Numbered from the stretch's first letter, positions 8,357 through 18,136 are shown. The stretch: DNA of 64,000 bases from Mycolicibacterium grossiae (GCF_008329645.1 NZ_CP043474.1:1426001-1490000); one strand, 5' to 3'. Translations and numbers: made by a program. The notes: a model not told the origin generated them from the sequence alone.

Positions 8357-9745
8357 TCAGAGCACGGCGGGCGTGACGACCAGGACCAGCCAGCACAGGG
8401 CGGGGGCGACCGCCACGACGATGCCCGCGTTCAACAGCAGCTGGCGGTAGAAGCGCGGCCGGGCGATGCCCTGCGCATTGGCCAGCACCAGCGCGCCGTT
8501 GGTCGAGAACGGGGACACGTCGACCACGGTGGCGGAGATCGCCAGCGCGGCAACCACTCCGGCGACGGGCAGCGCTCCGGTGTGCAGCAGCGGCAGTGCC
8601 ATCGGGATGACGGCCGTCAGCAGTGCCGTGGACGAGGCGAAGGCGGAGGTGACGCCGATGACGTAACAGAGCACGACGGCCACCAGCAGGGGTGCGCCGA
8701 TGGTGATCGCCATCTCGGCGAGGTGGTCGATGGTGCCGATTTCCTGCAGCACCGAGATGTAGGTGACCATGCCGGCGACGAGCAGCACCGTGGACCAGCT
8801 GATCCCGGCAATGGCCTCGTTCTGCTTGGACAGGTCGGTGAACGCCAGCACGGCGCCGGCGGCGATGGCGATGAAGCTGATGGGGAGATGGAAGACGAGG
8901 ACCAGAACCAGGACGATGCCGATCAACGCCAGGGTGAGCTTCTGGACGCGGGTCACGGGCGTCGGCGCGGCGTCGAGCAGCACATCTGTCTGCACGGGGC
9001 GGGTGAGCAGCCCGGTGGCGGCGCCGCCGCCGACACCGCCGGACGGGGCCGGGTGCGGCTGATCGAGGCGGGAGACGCCGGCCGATCCGCCGTCGGGGCC
9101 TTCGACGGCGGAACCCATGGCGCTGAACTCGAGGTGGCGGGTGCGGGCCAGCGTGGCGTAACCGACGACGGTCAGTACCGACAGCAGCAGGTTGATGCCG
9201 TAGCTGGCGAAGAACAGCGTCCACGGATCGATGCTCAGACCGCTGTTCTCCACGATGTCGCACACCAGAACGCCCGACACCGAGATGGGGGAGAAGGCGC
9301 CGGCATGCGCGCCGTTGATCGTCATGATGCCCATGACGAGCGGACTCATCTTGGTGCGTGCGGCGAACGACATTGCGGCCGGCGAGATCAGCGCCACCGC
9401 CGCCGGGCTGAAGGTGCCGAGCGCGGTGAGGACCGAGGCGCAGAAGAAGAACACCCACGGCACCACCGTGACGCGACCGCGTACGGCGCGGATGCAGGCG
9501 TTGACCAGGAGGTCGATCGTTCCGTTCTTCTTCGCCATGCCGAAGAAGTACGTCACCCCGATGATCGTGAGGACGATCGAGCTGGGGAAGGCGGCGAGGA
9601 TCTCCTTGTCGTCGTATCCCAGCATGAAGGCCCCGACGGCGAAGGCGCCGATGAAGCCCAGGATTCCGATGTTGATCGGGAAGAAGGTGGCGATCACGAA
9701 CATCGCCACCAGCGCGATCAGGGGCAGTACTTCGACAGACGTCAT
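8357..9745 (-). CDS. SLC13/MatC-type carboxylate permease
   Basis: A 462-residue integral membrane protein with about twelve hydrophobic segments in two halves separated by a Gly/Pro-rich cytoplasmic loop (about residues 220-250). The N-terminal half resembles the MatC dicarboxylate carrier N-terminus, with FFPINIGILGFIGAF and NGAHAGAFSPISVSG as conserved blocks. It should import a di- or tricarboxylate with Na+ or H+. Sitting upstream of the PrpF isomerase and divergent from a LysR regulator, it is most easily read as the uptake step for the PrpF substrate. Confidence 0.85.
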   Translation of the reverse strand: MTSVEVLPLIALVAMFVIATFFPINIGILGFIGAFAVGAFMLGYDDKEILAAFPSSIVLTIIGVTYFFGMAKKNGTIDLLVNACIRAVRGRVTVVPWVFFFCASVLTALGTFSPAAVALISPAAMSFAARTKMSPLVMGIMTINGAHAGAFSPISVSGVLVCDIVENSGLSIDPWTLFFASYGINLLLSVLTVVGYATLARTRHLEFSAMGSAVEGPDGGSAGVSRLDQPHPAPSGGVGGGAATGLLTRPVQTDVLLDAAPTPVTRVQKLTLALIGIVLVLVLVFHLPISFIAIAAGAVLAFTDLSKQNEAIAGISWSTVLLVAGMVTYISVLQEIGTIDHLAEMAITIGAPLLVAVVLCYVIGVTSAFASSTALLTAVIPMALPLLHTGALPVAGVVAALAISATVVDVSPFSTNGALVLANAQGIARPRFYRQLLLNAGIVVAVAPALCWLVLVVTPAVL

Positions 9746-9880
9746 GATGGTGCTCTCAGTTCCCGAGGGGTGCGTGTAGGCCGGTCGTGCCGCGGCGGGC
9801 GATCCGTGCCCGGTGTCACACGCGTCCATTGATGATTACGTAGATCACAGTAGGAACGGCGTGACTTAACGACAATGTCG

Positions 9881-9902
9881 AGTTGTTACAGTGCACTCAA
9901 CT
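9881..9902. promoter_or_regulatory. Candidate LysR binding site
   Basis: AGTTG and CAACT arms are separated by 12 bp, in the 194-bp divergent region between the permease and the LysR gene. The centre lies about 50 bp before the LysR start, as expected for an autoregulatory LysR recognition site. CTTAAC occurs on both sides (about 9864 and 9907). Confidence 0.45.
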
Positions 9903-9939
9903 TCTGCTTAACTCATCGGGTTCGAGGTGGTGGTGCGTC

Positions 9940-10857
9940 ATGGACACGAACCGGATGTTCACTCTGCGTGAGGTCGCCGCGCACGGGTCGATCACCGCGG
10001 CGGCCGAGGCCCTCGGATACACCACCTCGGCCGTATCGCAGCAGATCGCCAAGCTGGAGAAGGAGGCCGCGCAACCGCTGATCGAGCGCCATGCGCGCGG
10101 AGTGGTCCTCACCGAGGCAGGCCGTGCGGTCGTCCGCCACGCCGAACGCATCCTGGTCGAACTGGAGGCAGCCGATGCCGAACTCGCCGAGATCCGAGGC
10201 TTGCGTGCAGGGGGACTGGCCATCGGAACCTTCCCGACGGCGGGATCCTCGCTCCTGCCGCTGCTGGTCAAGGAGTTCAAGACCCGGCATCCCGGCGTGG
10301 AGTTGACGGTCCTCAGCGGCCGATTCGCACGCCTGATCGACGCGCTCCGCCGGCGGGAGACCGAACTGTCGCTGCTGTGGGACTACGAGTGGAATCGCAT
10401 CGACGATCCGACGCTGGTCTACCACCACCTCATGAACGATCCGACGATGCTGCTGGTCTCCGAGCGACACCGCCTGGCAGATCGGGAGTCGGTGGGCATC
10501 AACGAACTGCGCGACGAAGCCTGGGTGGTCCGCGCCGACGATCATCCCGTGGCCCAGACACTCGAAAAGCTCTGTCAGCAGGGAGGGTTCGCGCCCCGCA
10601 CCAGTGTCTTCGCCCACGACTACGGCGAGGTGCAGGCCATGGTCGCCGTCGAACTCGGCGTGGCGATCGCGCCGCGGCTGGCGGTGCTGAACCCCCGCCC
10701 CGACGTGCGATCGATCAGGCTCTCCTCGCGTCCACCGCAGCGACGGATCCTCATCGCCCACCTCGCGGAACGGCGACTCAGCCCCGCAGCACACGAGGCG
10801 ATCGCCGTCAGCGCCGCCGCAGCCCGCCGACTCGAGGACGGTTTCGGCGGACGGTAG
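9940..10857 (+). CDS. LysR family transcriptional regulator
   Basis: A 305-residue regulator with the LysR winged helix-turn-helix at residues 1-60 (MFTLREVAAHGSITAAAEAL, TTSAVSQQIAKLEKE) and a periplasmic-binding-protein-like effector domain after it. ATG 9940 is preceded by GAGGTGG. It is divergent from the permease-PrpF operon and is the obvious candidate to control it, probably with the imported carboxylate or a product as co-inducer. Confidence 0.9.
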   Translation: MDTNRMFTLREVAAHGSITAAAEALGYTTSAVSQQIAKLEKEAAQPLIERHARGVVLTEAGRAVVRHAERILVELEAADAELAEIRGLRAGGLAIGTFPTAGSSLLPLLVKEFKTRHPGVELTVLSGRFARLIDALRRRETELSLLWDYEWNRIDDPTLVYHHLMNDPTMLLVSERHRLADRESVGINELRDEAWVVRADDHPVAQTLEKLCQQGGFAPRTSVFAHDYGEVQAMVAVELGVAIAPRLAVLNPRPDVRSIRLSSRPPQRRILIAHLAERRLSPAAHEAIAVSAAAARRLEDGFGGR

Positions 10858-10867
10858 CGGCGTGCGT

Positions 10868-12333
10868 TCAGCTCGAACGTGCCGCAGCGGGGGCGTCGAG
10901 CAACTCCTCGAGCGCCTGCCGGAGGCCCGGCATCAAGGTCGCGACGTCGGGCATCTGGTCGCGGTCGGCGATGATGCCGACGTCGAGGTGCCCGTCGTAG
11001 CTCATGACGGTGACGTTCAGGCCGCAGCCGTCGGTGATCACCGACACCGGGTAGTGCGCCACCAAGCGGGCCCCACCGCAGTACAGCGGAATCTGCGGAC
11101 CCGGCACGTTGGACACGACGAGGTTCCACGTCGGCCGGCCCACCCGGGACGTCGCGAGGGCGAACGTGGCCCGGGCGGCGCGGCTGAACAGCGCCGGCGG
11201 GATGAAGTGGTTGAAGTCGATCAGCAGGTCGGCGGGCAGGGCCTGGTGGCGGTCCTTCATGTCGCGCAGGCTGCGGGCGGTGGCATGGAGGCGTTCCACC
11301 GGGTCCTCGATGTCGGTGTGCAGCGGCACGGCAAGCATCAGGACGCGGTTTCCGTACGTGCCGGCCTGTTCTGCGGTGCGCACCGACACCGGGATCTGCG
11401 CGACCAGCGGCACGTCGGGCAGCTCGTCGTGGTCGAGCAGCCAGCGCCGGACGGTGCCGGCGGCCAGCGCCACCACCACGTCGTTGACCGTCACGCCGTA
11501 GGCGTTCTTGACGGCCTTGACCCGGTCGAGGTCGAGGCGCCCGAACACGAAGCGCCGATTCGGTGAGACACGGCCGTTGAACGAGGTCCGCGGTGCCGGC
11601 GGGGCCCCGGCCGGCGGACGCTCGCGCCTGCGCCCGGGGACGCCGGCCATGCGGTTCATCAGTCGACCCACGCGGCTCACGCCCGGAACCGAGGACAGCG
11701 TCGTGTCCTCGAGGTTGGGCAGGGCGTTCGGCGCCGCTCGCAACACCCGGGCGGGATAGCGGGGCAGCCCGAGGAGGGCGCGCTGCCAGCGCTCGACTTC
11801 ACCGGGCGGATCGTTCGCGGGGACCGGTTCGGGCGGTGGAACTCGCGGCCTTCGGGGTCGACGTCCATCAGCAGCCCGGTGATCTCGGCGCCGGAGACGC
11901 CGTCGATCACGGCGTGGTGGATCTTGGTGTAGACCGCGACCAGGCCGCCGGCGAGGCCACTGATCACGTACATCTCCCATAGCGGGCGTGACCGGTCGAG
12001 GGCACGGCCGTGCAGCCGCGAGACGAGTTCGGACAGCTGCTCGTCGTCGCCCGGCGAGGGCAGTGCCGACTCACGCACGTGGTAGCTCAGGTCGAAGTCG
12101 TCGTCGTCGACCCAGTACGGGTAGTCCAGGCGCAGCGGCATCTCGAGCAGCCGCCAGCGCAGCGGCGGCAGGATGTGCAGGCGCTGCTCGAGCAGTGCGG
12201 TCATGGTGCCGCAGTCCATGACGCCATCGGGCGCGGTGCGCGGATCGTAGACGGCGAGCGCACCGACGTGGCCGGTGCGCCGGCCGTCCTCGATGGCCAG
12301 GAATTGCGTGTCCAGACTGCTCAATTGGCGCAT
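10868..12333 (-). pseudogene. Wax ester synthase/diacylglycerol acyltransferase (WS/DGAT) with a frameshift
   Basis: The N-terminal part (from ATG 12333) starts MRQLSSLDTQFLAIED and contains the acyltransferase motif HHAVIDG with its catalytic His. It changes frame near 11838, after MDVDPEGREF. The rest continues in the next frame (PPPEPVPAND, then RFVFGRLDLDRVKAVKNAYG, NDVVVALAAG and NVPGP) to the stop at 10868. Adding one base in the short G run at 11838-11839 (plus strand) restores one protein of about 488 residues, normal for the family. These enzymes esterify diacylglycerol or fatty alcohols with acyl-CoA. It follows an SDR on the same strand (78 bp). The shift is a real lesion or a sequencing error. 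Confidence 0.85.
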
Positions 12334-12411
12334 GTGTGATCCCCGCCTCATCTCTCGTGTCGCAGCGGGCTTCCCTGTGCCGCGGCGAATGAAACGGCCG
12401 CCCGCCCCCTA

Positions 12412-13353
12412 CTACGCCGACGGCGACGATCGGTGGCGGGTGCCGGCTTCGGCGGCACGGATGGCGTCGCGCACCGAACGGTTGTGCATCAGCACGACGT
12501 CCATGACGGCGGTGGTGATGCTGCGCGCGGCGAGCAGTGGCTCCACCCAGCCGGGGGCACTCACCCGGCCCGACCGATCGACGATGCCCTCGAGGACGTC
12601 CGCGGCGGCCCGTTCGACGGTCATCGGCCGGGTGATGAAGCCGGGGATGGCGCGGCGGATCGCCGAGGCATGGTCGTCGGCGAAGACCTCTGCGGCGAGG
12701 TCGGTGTCGATGAAGCCGAGGTACGCCAAGCCGACCGTCACACCGTGATCCGCGAGTTCGACGCGCAGCGTCCGCGACAGTTGTTCGACGCCGGCCTTGC
12801 TGACCGCATACGGCGCGGCGAGCACGCCGTTGAAGAAGGCGTATACCGAGCCGACGAGCATGACGTGTCCGCGCCGCTCGATGAGGGCCGGCAGCGTCGC
12901 GCGCACGGTGCGCCATTGACCGAGCAGGTCGACGTCGACGGTCCGTTCGAAGTCCTCGGGGTCGATCGTCGCGATGGTCTCCGACGGCGGCGCGATGCCG
13001 GCGTTGGCCACGGTGACGTCGATGCCCCCGAAGTGCGCCACCGCGTCGTCGGCGGCCCGCCGGAGAGCGCCGAGATCCGTGACGTCGGCCTCGAAAGCGG
13101 CTGCCTTGGAGCCGAGTTCGTCGGCGAGTTCGCGAAGCGGGCCGAGCCGTCGGCCGACGAGTGCCACGTGTGCGCCGCGCCGGTGTGCCTGGCGGGCGAT
13201 CTCGGCGCCCAGGCCGCGCGCCGCACCGGTGATGAAGACGACCTTGCCTTCGAGGTCGTCGCCCGCCGGAGGCAGCAGACGCCCGACGAGGGGCAAGTTG
13301 CCGAAGAGGCGCGCGGGCACCCGGTGCCACGACGTCGTGACGTCACCACTCAT
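12412..13353 (-). CDS. Short-chain dehydrogenase/reductase
   Basis: A 313-residue SDR with an N-terminal extension of about 35 residues (ARLFGNLPLVGRLLPP), then the cofactor motif TGAARGLGAE, NAG at about residue 115 and an intact YAVSK catalytic pair. A C-terminal extension follows (MDVVLMHNRSVRDAIRAAE). This layout is common in mycobacterial SDRs near lipid-metabolism genes. ATG 13353 is preceded by AAAGGCC. It is upstream of the WS/DGAT gene and divergent from the flavin monooxygenase, a combination reminiscent of mycobacterial fatty-acid or alcohol modification clusters. The substrate is not known. Confidence 0.9.
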   Translation of the reverse strand: MSGDVTTSWHRVPARLFGNLPLVGRLLPPAGDDLEGKVVFITGAARGLGAEIARQAHRRGAHVALVGRRLGPLRELADELGSKAAAFEADVTDLGALRRAADDAVAHFGGIDVTVANAGIAPPSETIATIDPEDFERTVDVDLLGQWRTVRATLPALIERRGHVMLVGSVYAFFNGVLAAPYAVSKAGVEQLSRTLRVELADHGVTVGLAYLGFIDTDLAAEVFADDHASAIRRAIPGFITRPMTVERAAADVLEGIVDRSGRVSAPGWVEPLLAARSITTAVMDVVLMHNRSVRDAIRAAEAGTRHRSSPSA

Positions 13354-13492
13354 GCCAGGCCTTTCGTCGAAGGGGCCTGTTCCCGTGCGGACCGGGACGG
13401 AAACACCGTTCCGCCGGCGGGCGCCGTGCCCGGGTCGCACCGTGGGACGTGTTTCCCTCCCGGGAATCACGCGGCGTGCGACAGTGCAGGGC

Positions 13493-14982
13493 GTGACGAC
13501 CGTCGGCATCATCGGCGCGGGCCCGGGTGGCTCGTCGCCGCGCGGTGGCTGGCAGCGCAGGGAATGCAGCCGGTCGTCTTCGAGCAGAGTGCCGCGCTCG
13601 GCGGCCAGTGGTCGGCGCTGCCCGGACGCAGCGGTGTCTGGCCGGCCATGCACACGAACACCAGCCGGATCCTCACGGCCTTCGGCGATCTCGAGCATCG
13701 CGATGCAGTCGTCTTCCCGTCCGCCGGCGACGTGCACGGCTATCTGAACCGGTACGCGGATGCGTTCGATCTGCGGAAGCTGATCCACTTCAGCACCCGG
13801 GTTCGGCTGGTGGACAGGGCGGGAGCCCAGTGGCGGCTGGTTCACGACGGCGGCGTCGACTACGTCGACCGCGTCGTGGTCGCGCCCGGTCGATTTCATC
13901 GCGCCGTCATCCCGGAAGTGACCGGGCTCGACGGCTTCACGGGTTCGGCCGGCGTCACGACCACCTACGACTACCGCGGCGCCGAACCGTACCGGGGCAA
14001 GCGGATGCTCGTCGCCGGCTGTGCGGTGAGTGCACTCGAGATCGCCGCGGACCTCGCGCACGCCGGTGCGGAACACGTGACGGTGACGCAACGGCGGCAG
14101 CGCTACGTCCTGCCGAAGTTCGCGGCGGGCGTGCCATCGGATCACCGGTTCTTCACGCGCTACGCCACGCTGGCCGACGAGTCACTTCCGTCGGCGCAGG
14201 TCGAGCGGCAGCTCAAGGAGATCGTGACGGCAGCCGGGGGCAGCCCCGAGCAGTACGGCGCCCCGGCACCCGATCCGTCCTTGGCGGTCGCCGGCGTCAC
14301 CCTCAGCCAGGACTACCTCCCCCTCGTCGCCGAAGGTCGGATCTCGGTGCGGCCGTGGCTCACGTCGGTCGCGGGGTCTTCGGTCACCTATGCCGACGGA
14401 CGAACCGAGCACGTCGACGGCATGGTGTTCGGCACCGGGTATCGGCTGGACCTCCCGTTCCTCGGTGACGAGGTGCGATCCGCCGTGGGCCTGGACGACG
14501 TTCATCTCGACGTCGACCGGCACACGTTCCACCCCGATCTGCCCGGACTCGCGTTCGTTGGCATGTGGGACCAGTCCGGCGGCTACTTCGTGCCGCTCGA
14601 ACTACAGGCGCGGTGGATCGCCTACGTCTGGGGCGGACGGCTGCCGCCGCTCGACGCCGAGACGATGCGGGCGTCGGTCGCGGCGTGTCGCGCACGACGC
14701 GGGACACCGCAGAAGACGCGGATGAACGTCGCGGCGCTGACGTTCGCTCGCGCGGCGGGCGTCGAACCGCGCCTCGACGAGTGGCCAGACCTCCATCGCG
14801 CATTGCTGTTCGGCCCCCTGTCTCCGGCGAGCTTCCGACTCGTCGGCGCCGATGCCCTGCCCGACGCGGCGGCCCGGGTGCGCCGAGATGCCGCGACGTT
14901 CGGGGCCATCACGTCGCCGGTCATGACCCGGCGGGAAGTGGATCAGTGGTCGCTGCTGAAGGAGGCGATGGCAGGCCGGTGA
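13493..14982 (+). pseudogene. Flavin-containing monooxygenase with an early frameshift
   Basis: The GTG at 13493 opens VTTVGIIGAGPGG, the FAD-binding GxGxxG motif. The frame then fails, and the homologous sequence resumes at 13531 one frame away with LVAARWLAAQGMQPVVFEQ and runs to 14982. One base is missing in or next to the GGGTGG run (13525-13531). The restored protein is about 496 residues and has the NADP-binding GCAVSALE motif, PGRFHRAVIP resembling the FMO fingerprint, and FGTGYRLDLPFL near the C-terminus. Group B monooxygenases hydroxylate or insert oxygen into organic substrates. As written, no start downstream keeps the FAD motif, so the product would not be functional. Confidence 0.85.
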
Positions 14983-15007
14983 CGGCGGGGTACCGACGTC
15001 CGTCCGC

Positions 15008-17527
15008 TTACGCCGACACCACTGCCGGGACGCGGCGGTCGAGCGGCACCGCGTCGGCGATCGTCGGGACGGAGACGCCGACGCTCGATACGTCGAGGAA
15101 CCCGAAGGCACCGAAGTTCTCGTAGTTGACCGTCGACGCGACCAGCTGCAGGGTGAGCGCCTGCCCCGGGTTGAGCGTGTGTGCCACCTGCTCCAGATCG
15201 ATCGTGACGGTGTGGCTCTGACCGTCGAGGGTGACGGGAATGGGCGTCACCTGGTTGCCGAGCACGGCGCCGGTGGCGTCGTCGACCAGTTGGGCGTAGA
15301 CGTGCCGGCTCGTGCCGGTCCCCGAGTAGGTCATCGTCAGCGTCGGTGCGCCGACCACGTAGGTGGTCTGCGTCGCGGCCGGCAGGTTCACGTTCAGGGC
15401 GTTGAGGGCTCGGGTGCCACCGATCGGCAGCACGAACAGCAGCGGGCCGGAACCGCCCAGGACCGGGAACAGGGGCAGTGTGCCGCCCTGGCTCGCCGCG
15501 ACGATCGACGCGCTGGGCGCGGCGGGATACGTCGTCGACGAGTAGTACTGACCGCGTTGGTCGACCCACTCGAACTGCGGGCCGGTCGAGACCCCCGTCT
15601 GGCCCTTGACGTAACGGGCAAGCCAGGCGAAGGTCGCCTCGGTGATCACCTGACCGTCGGTCGGATCGAACAGGTTGTTGGTGCACACGCCGTGGCCGCC
15701 GCAGAACCACAGCACCTTCGTGGGCACGCCGTTGGCGATGAGCGCGAGCGCGTTCTCCTGCGCCTCCTGCAGGGAGAACAGCGTATCCACGGTCCCCTGG
15801 ATGAGCAGCGTCGGCGCAGTGATGTTGCCCAACAACGCATCCGGCCCGCGATCCGCCAGGAGGTCCTGCTGCTCCTGGGTCAGTTGGCCGGTGATGTCGC
15901 CCTGGATCGCGGCCGGGTAGATGGCCGCGTTCGGCCGGGCTCCGGTCAGCAGGAGAGCCGCGGCGAGCAGCGTTCCCCAGCCGCTCTTGAAGGCCTCGCT
16001 CTTGTAGAGCGACGAATTCAGGGTGTTCCACGCAATGGTCGGCACGAGGGCGTCGACGCGGTGGTCGATGGCGGCGGTGACGAACTGGATGCCGCCACCG
16101 TAGGAGGCGCCCACCATGCCCATCCGGGGGTCGCCCGGGGCGTCGAGCAGCACCTCGGGCTGGGTGGCGACCCAGCTGATGATGGCCGAGGTGTCGCGCG
16201 CCTCGAAGTCGGGGGAGTCGACCTCCAGCGTTCCGCCCGAACGGTATTCGCCGCGGGGATCCCACGTCACCACGTTGTAGCCGGCGGCTCGCAGCGGGCC
16301 GACCCCGACGGCGCCGAGGTTGTCGGTGAGGATTCCGTCGAGGAAGGTGCCGTCGAGGTTCGTGGCACCGGGCATGCCGAGGCCGGGGCCCTGGAAGACC
16401 GTCGGGGCCAGTTGGCCGGACTGCAAGCCCTTCGCCGGCATGAAGTGGACGTAGATCTGCGTGCCGTCGAAGGACGTCAGCATGACGTCGCGCGAGACGG
16501 GCGCACCGGGCGCGCCGTACTGCACCGGGTAGCCGACGAACGGGTGGATGATGTCACCGAAGATCGGAATCTGGTGCAGGGCTCCGACGACCGGCGTCAC
16601 GAAGACGGGCCCGATGAGGGGGATCTGCTGCAGCCACCCGAGCGGCGGCGTCTGGACGACGGCCACGACCGGTGGCGCCGCGGCGACCGCGGCCGCGGCC
16701 AGCTGAACCGTCGCGGCATCGTCCGTCGACGAGGTGGTACGTAGCGCGACGGGGCCGGGAACCAACGACTCCTTGCGCGCGGCGGCCGCGATCGTCCACG
16801 ACACCGGCGAGCCGAGCGGCGCCGCGGGAGGTGCGGCCGGCGGGACGTCCGCGGGCGCCGCCGTCACGGTGTCGACCGGTTTCGGGACGGCTACGGCGGG
16901 CTGCTCGGTCACCGTGGGTATGGCGGCCGGTCCGGGATCGACGACGGCGGGCACAGCGCTCGCCACCGGCGCCGGCGCGGGTGCCGTCGCCTGTTCTCCG
17001 ACAGCGGATGTGGCGGGCTCGGCTGGATCGTCGACGTGGCTGGGGGCGGTTTCCTGGGCGTCGCCCGCAGCGGTCCGTGCAGTCGTGGGCCGCGTCGATT
17101 CGGCGGTCGTCGCACTACGCCGCTCCTTGCGGGGCGGCGCCGTGTGGTCGCGTGCGGACGTGGTGGAGTGCGTACCCGTCTGGGCCCCGCCCGTGCCGGT
17201 TGCGGTGCCCACGGCAGTGGACGGCGAGGCAACGGATGGCGAGGTGGCGGACGGCGAGGTGGCGGTGCCCGAAATGGCGGACGGCGAGGTGGCGGAGGGT
17301 GAACTCGCGGTGCCCGAGGTGGTGGTTCCCGTCGCCGCATCGGTCGTCGAGTCCGACTCCGACGACCCAGACGATGTGCCCGACGCGGCGCTCGTCGAGG
17401 ACGTCTCGCCGGAGGACCCCGTCGAATCGGCCGCGGCGACAGCACACCCGCCGGACCACACCGCCACACCGATGCCGAGCGCTGCCGCCAGCGCGCCGAC
17501 CCGTCCCACGTACACCGCGTCCGCCAT
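15008..17527 (-). CDS. Exported S15/CocE-type alpha/beta hydrolase with long Ser/Thr/Pro-rich N-terminus
   Basis: An 839-residue secreted protein. A signal peptide occupies about residues 1-33 (GALAAALGIGVAVW, cleavage near AVAAADS). Residues 34-290 are low complexity, rich in Ser, Thr, Ala and Pro, with short tandem SPSATSPS-type repeats near 75-105. The hydrolase core (about 340-620) resembles X-Pro dipeptidyl-peptidase S15 / CocE proteins: WDPRGEYRSGG near 422, nucleophile GASYGG with Ser475, an Asp near LLIQGTVDTLFS and a His in FCGGHG. A C-terminal beta-sandwich ends the chain. The protein is likely cell-wall associated; the Ser/Thr region may be glycosylated. The start is ATG 17527. Confidence 0.85.
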   Translation of the reverse strand: MADAVYVGRVGALAAALGIGVAVWSGGCAVAAADSTGSSGETSSTSAASGTSSGSSESDSTTDAATGTTTSGTASSPSATSPSAISGTATSPSATSPSVASPSTAVGTATGTGGAQTGTHSTTSARDHTAPPRKERRSATTAESTRPTTARTAAGDAQETAPSHVDDPAEPATSAVGEQATAPAPAPVASAVPAVVDPGPAAIPTVTEQPAVAVPKPVDTVTAAPADVPPAAPPAAPLGSPVSWTIAAAARKESLVPGPVALRTTSSTDDAATVQLAAAAVAAAPPVVAVVQTPPLGWLQQIPLIGPVFVTPVVGALHQIPIFGDIIHPFVGYPVQYGAPGAPVSRDVMLTSFDGTQIYVHFMPAKGLQSGQLAPTVFQGPGLGMPGATNLDGTFLDGILTDNLGAVGVGPLRAAGYNVVTWDPRGEYRSGGTLEVDSPDFEARDTSAIISWVATQPEVLLDAPGDPRMGMVGASYGGGIQFVTAAIDHRVDALVPTIAWNTLNSSLYKSEAFKSGWGTLLAAALLLTGARPNAAIYPAAIQGDITGQLTQEQQDLLADRGPDALLGNITAPTLLIQGTVDTLFSLQEAQENALALIANGVPTKVLWFCGGHGVCTNNLFDPTDGQVITEATFAWLARYVKGQTGVSTGPQFEWVDQRGQYYSSTTYPAAPSASIVAASQGGTLPLFPVLGGSGPLLFVLPIGGTRALNALNVNLPAATQTTYVVGAPTLTMTYSGTGTSRHVYAQLVDDATGAVLGNQVTPIPVTLDGQSHTVTIDLEQVAHTLNPGQALTLQLVASTVNYENFGAFGFLDVSSVGVSVPTIADAVPLDRRVPAVVSA

Positions 17528-17589
17528 GCCGATCGGCCCCCATTCACCCCGTCGAGAACGGCTCGGCGCCAGAGGCCGGGCCGTTCCGG

Positions 17590-17595
17590 ACTATA
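17590..17595 (-). promoter_or_regulatory. -10 box upstream of the S15-type hydrolase
   Basis: The minus strand reads TATAGT about 63 bp before the ATG at 17527, a good match to the mycobacterial -10 consensus. No clear -35 box is seen at the usual spacing. Confidence 0.35.
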
Positions 17596-17685
17596 ACGTC
17601 GCGTCGCCGCCGCACGACCTGGTTCGGTGGCATCGATCGCGGAACGTCCCGGGGGGAACGAGGATTGGTCCGCCCCGGGACGGTC

Positions 17686-18051
17686 TCAGGACGCCGGAAC
17701 CGTGGGCTGCAGGACGGCGGTCGACACGGCCTCGGCACGCAGGTGCTCGAACTCCTGGTAGTCCGGGTCGCCGATCATGTCGACGAAGTGCCGACGGCTC
17801 GGGTAGCGCACCAACAGCACCATGTCCCAATCGCCGCCGTCCCCGGCGACGAGGGACGGGTGACCAGCACCGCCGTAGACGATCGTGACGCCGTAGCGCT
17901 CGCCTACCCCGGAGCTGTCGAAGCGTTCGATGTACTGGCGGTACGTCTCGTCACCGCCGGGTGCGAAACGCAGCAGGTTCAGCATGACTACCGGCCCGTG
18001 CGGATCGGCGGCGACGAAACGGTCGAGGTCAGACCGGGAAAATGGGGACAT
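17686..18051 (-). CDS. DUF1330-like small protein
   Basis: A 121-residue protein with the dimeric alpha/beta-barrel pattern of DUF1330 and related proteins: VVMLNLLRFAPGG near residue 22, YRQYIERF, VYGGAGHPSLV and MVLLVRYPSRRHFVDMI. The function is unknown. ATG 18051 has GAAGGAGCC just upstream. A palindrome (18071-18096) sits immediately upstream and probably binds a regulator that is not adjacent. Confidence 0.75.
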   Translation of the reverse strand: MSPFSRSDLDRFVAADPHGPVVMLNLLRFAPGGDETYRQYIERFDSSGVGERYGVTIVYGGAGHPSLVAGDGGDWDMVLLVRYPSRRHFVDMIGDPDYQEFEHLRAEAVSTAVLQPTVPAS

Positions 18052-18070
18052 GGTGGCTCCTTCGGGCAAC

Positions 18071-18096
18071 TAGCTTGCTATTCGACAAGCAAGTTA
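18071..18096. promoter_or_regulatory. Palindromic operator candidate upstream of the DUF1330-like gene
   Basis: TAGCTTGCT and AGCAAGTTA form nine-base arms (one mismatch) around ATTCGACA. It lies 20 bp before the ATG at 18051, where a bound repressor would block transcription. No regulator gene is next to it. Confidence 0.5.
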
Positions 18097-18136
18097 CGCG
18101 CGGGCACCGACATGCCCGAGGCTCGGGCGAGCGCCG

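Noticed and set aside
12433..13500. Upstream extension of the monooxygenase frame through the SDR region
   Set aside because: The extension is antisense to a clear SDR and lacks family features; only the part after 13531 is real coding in that frame.
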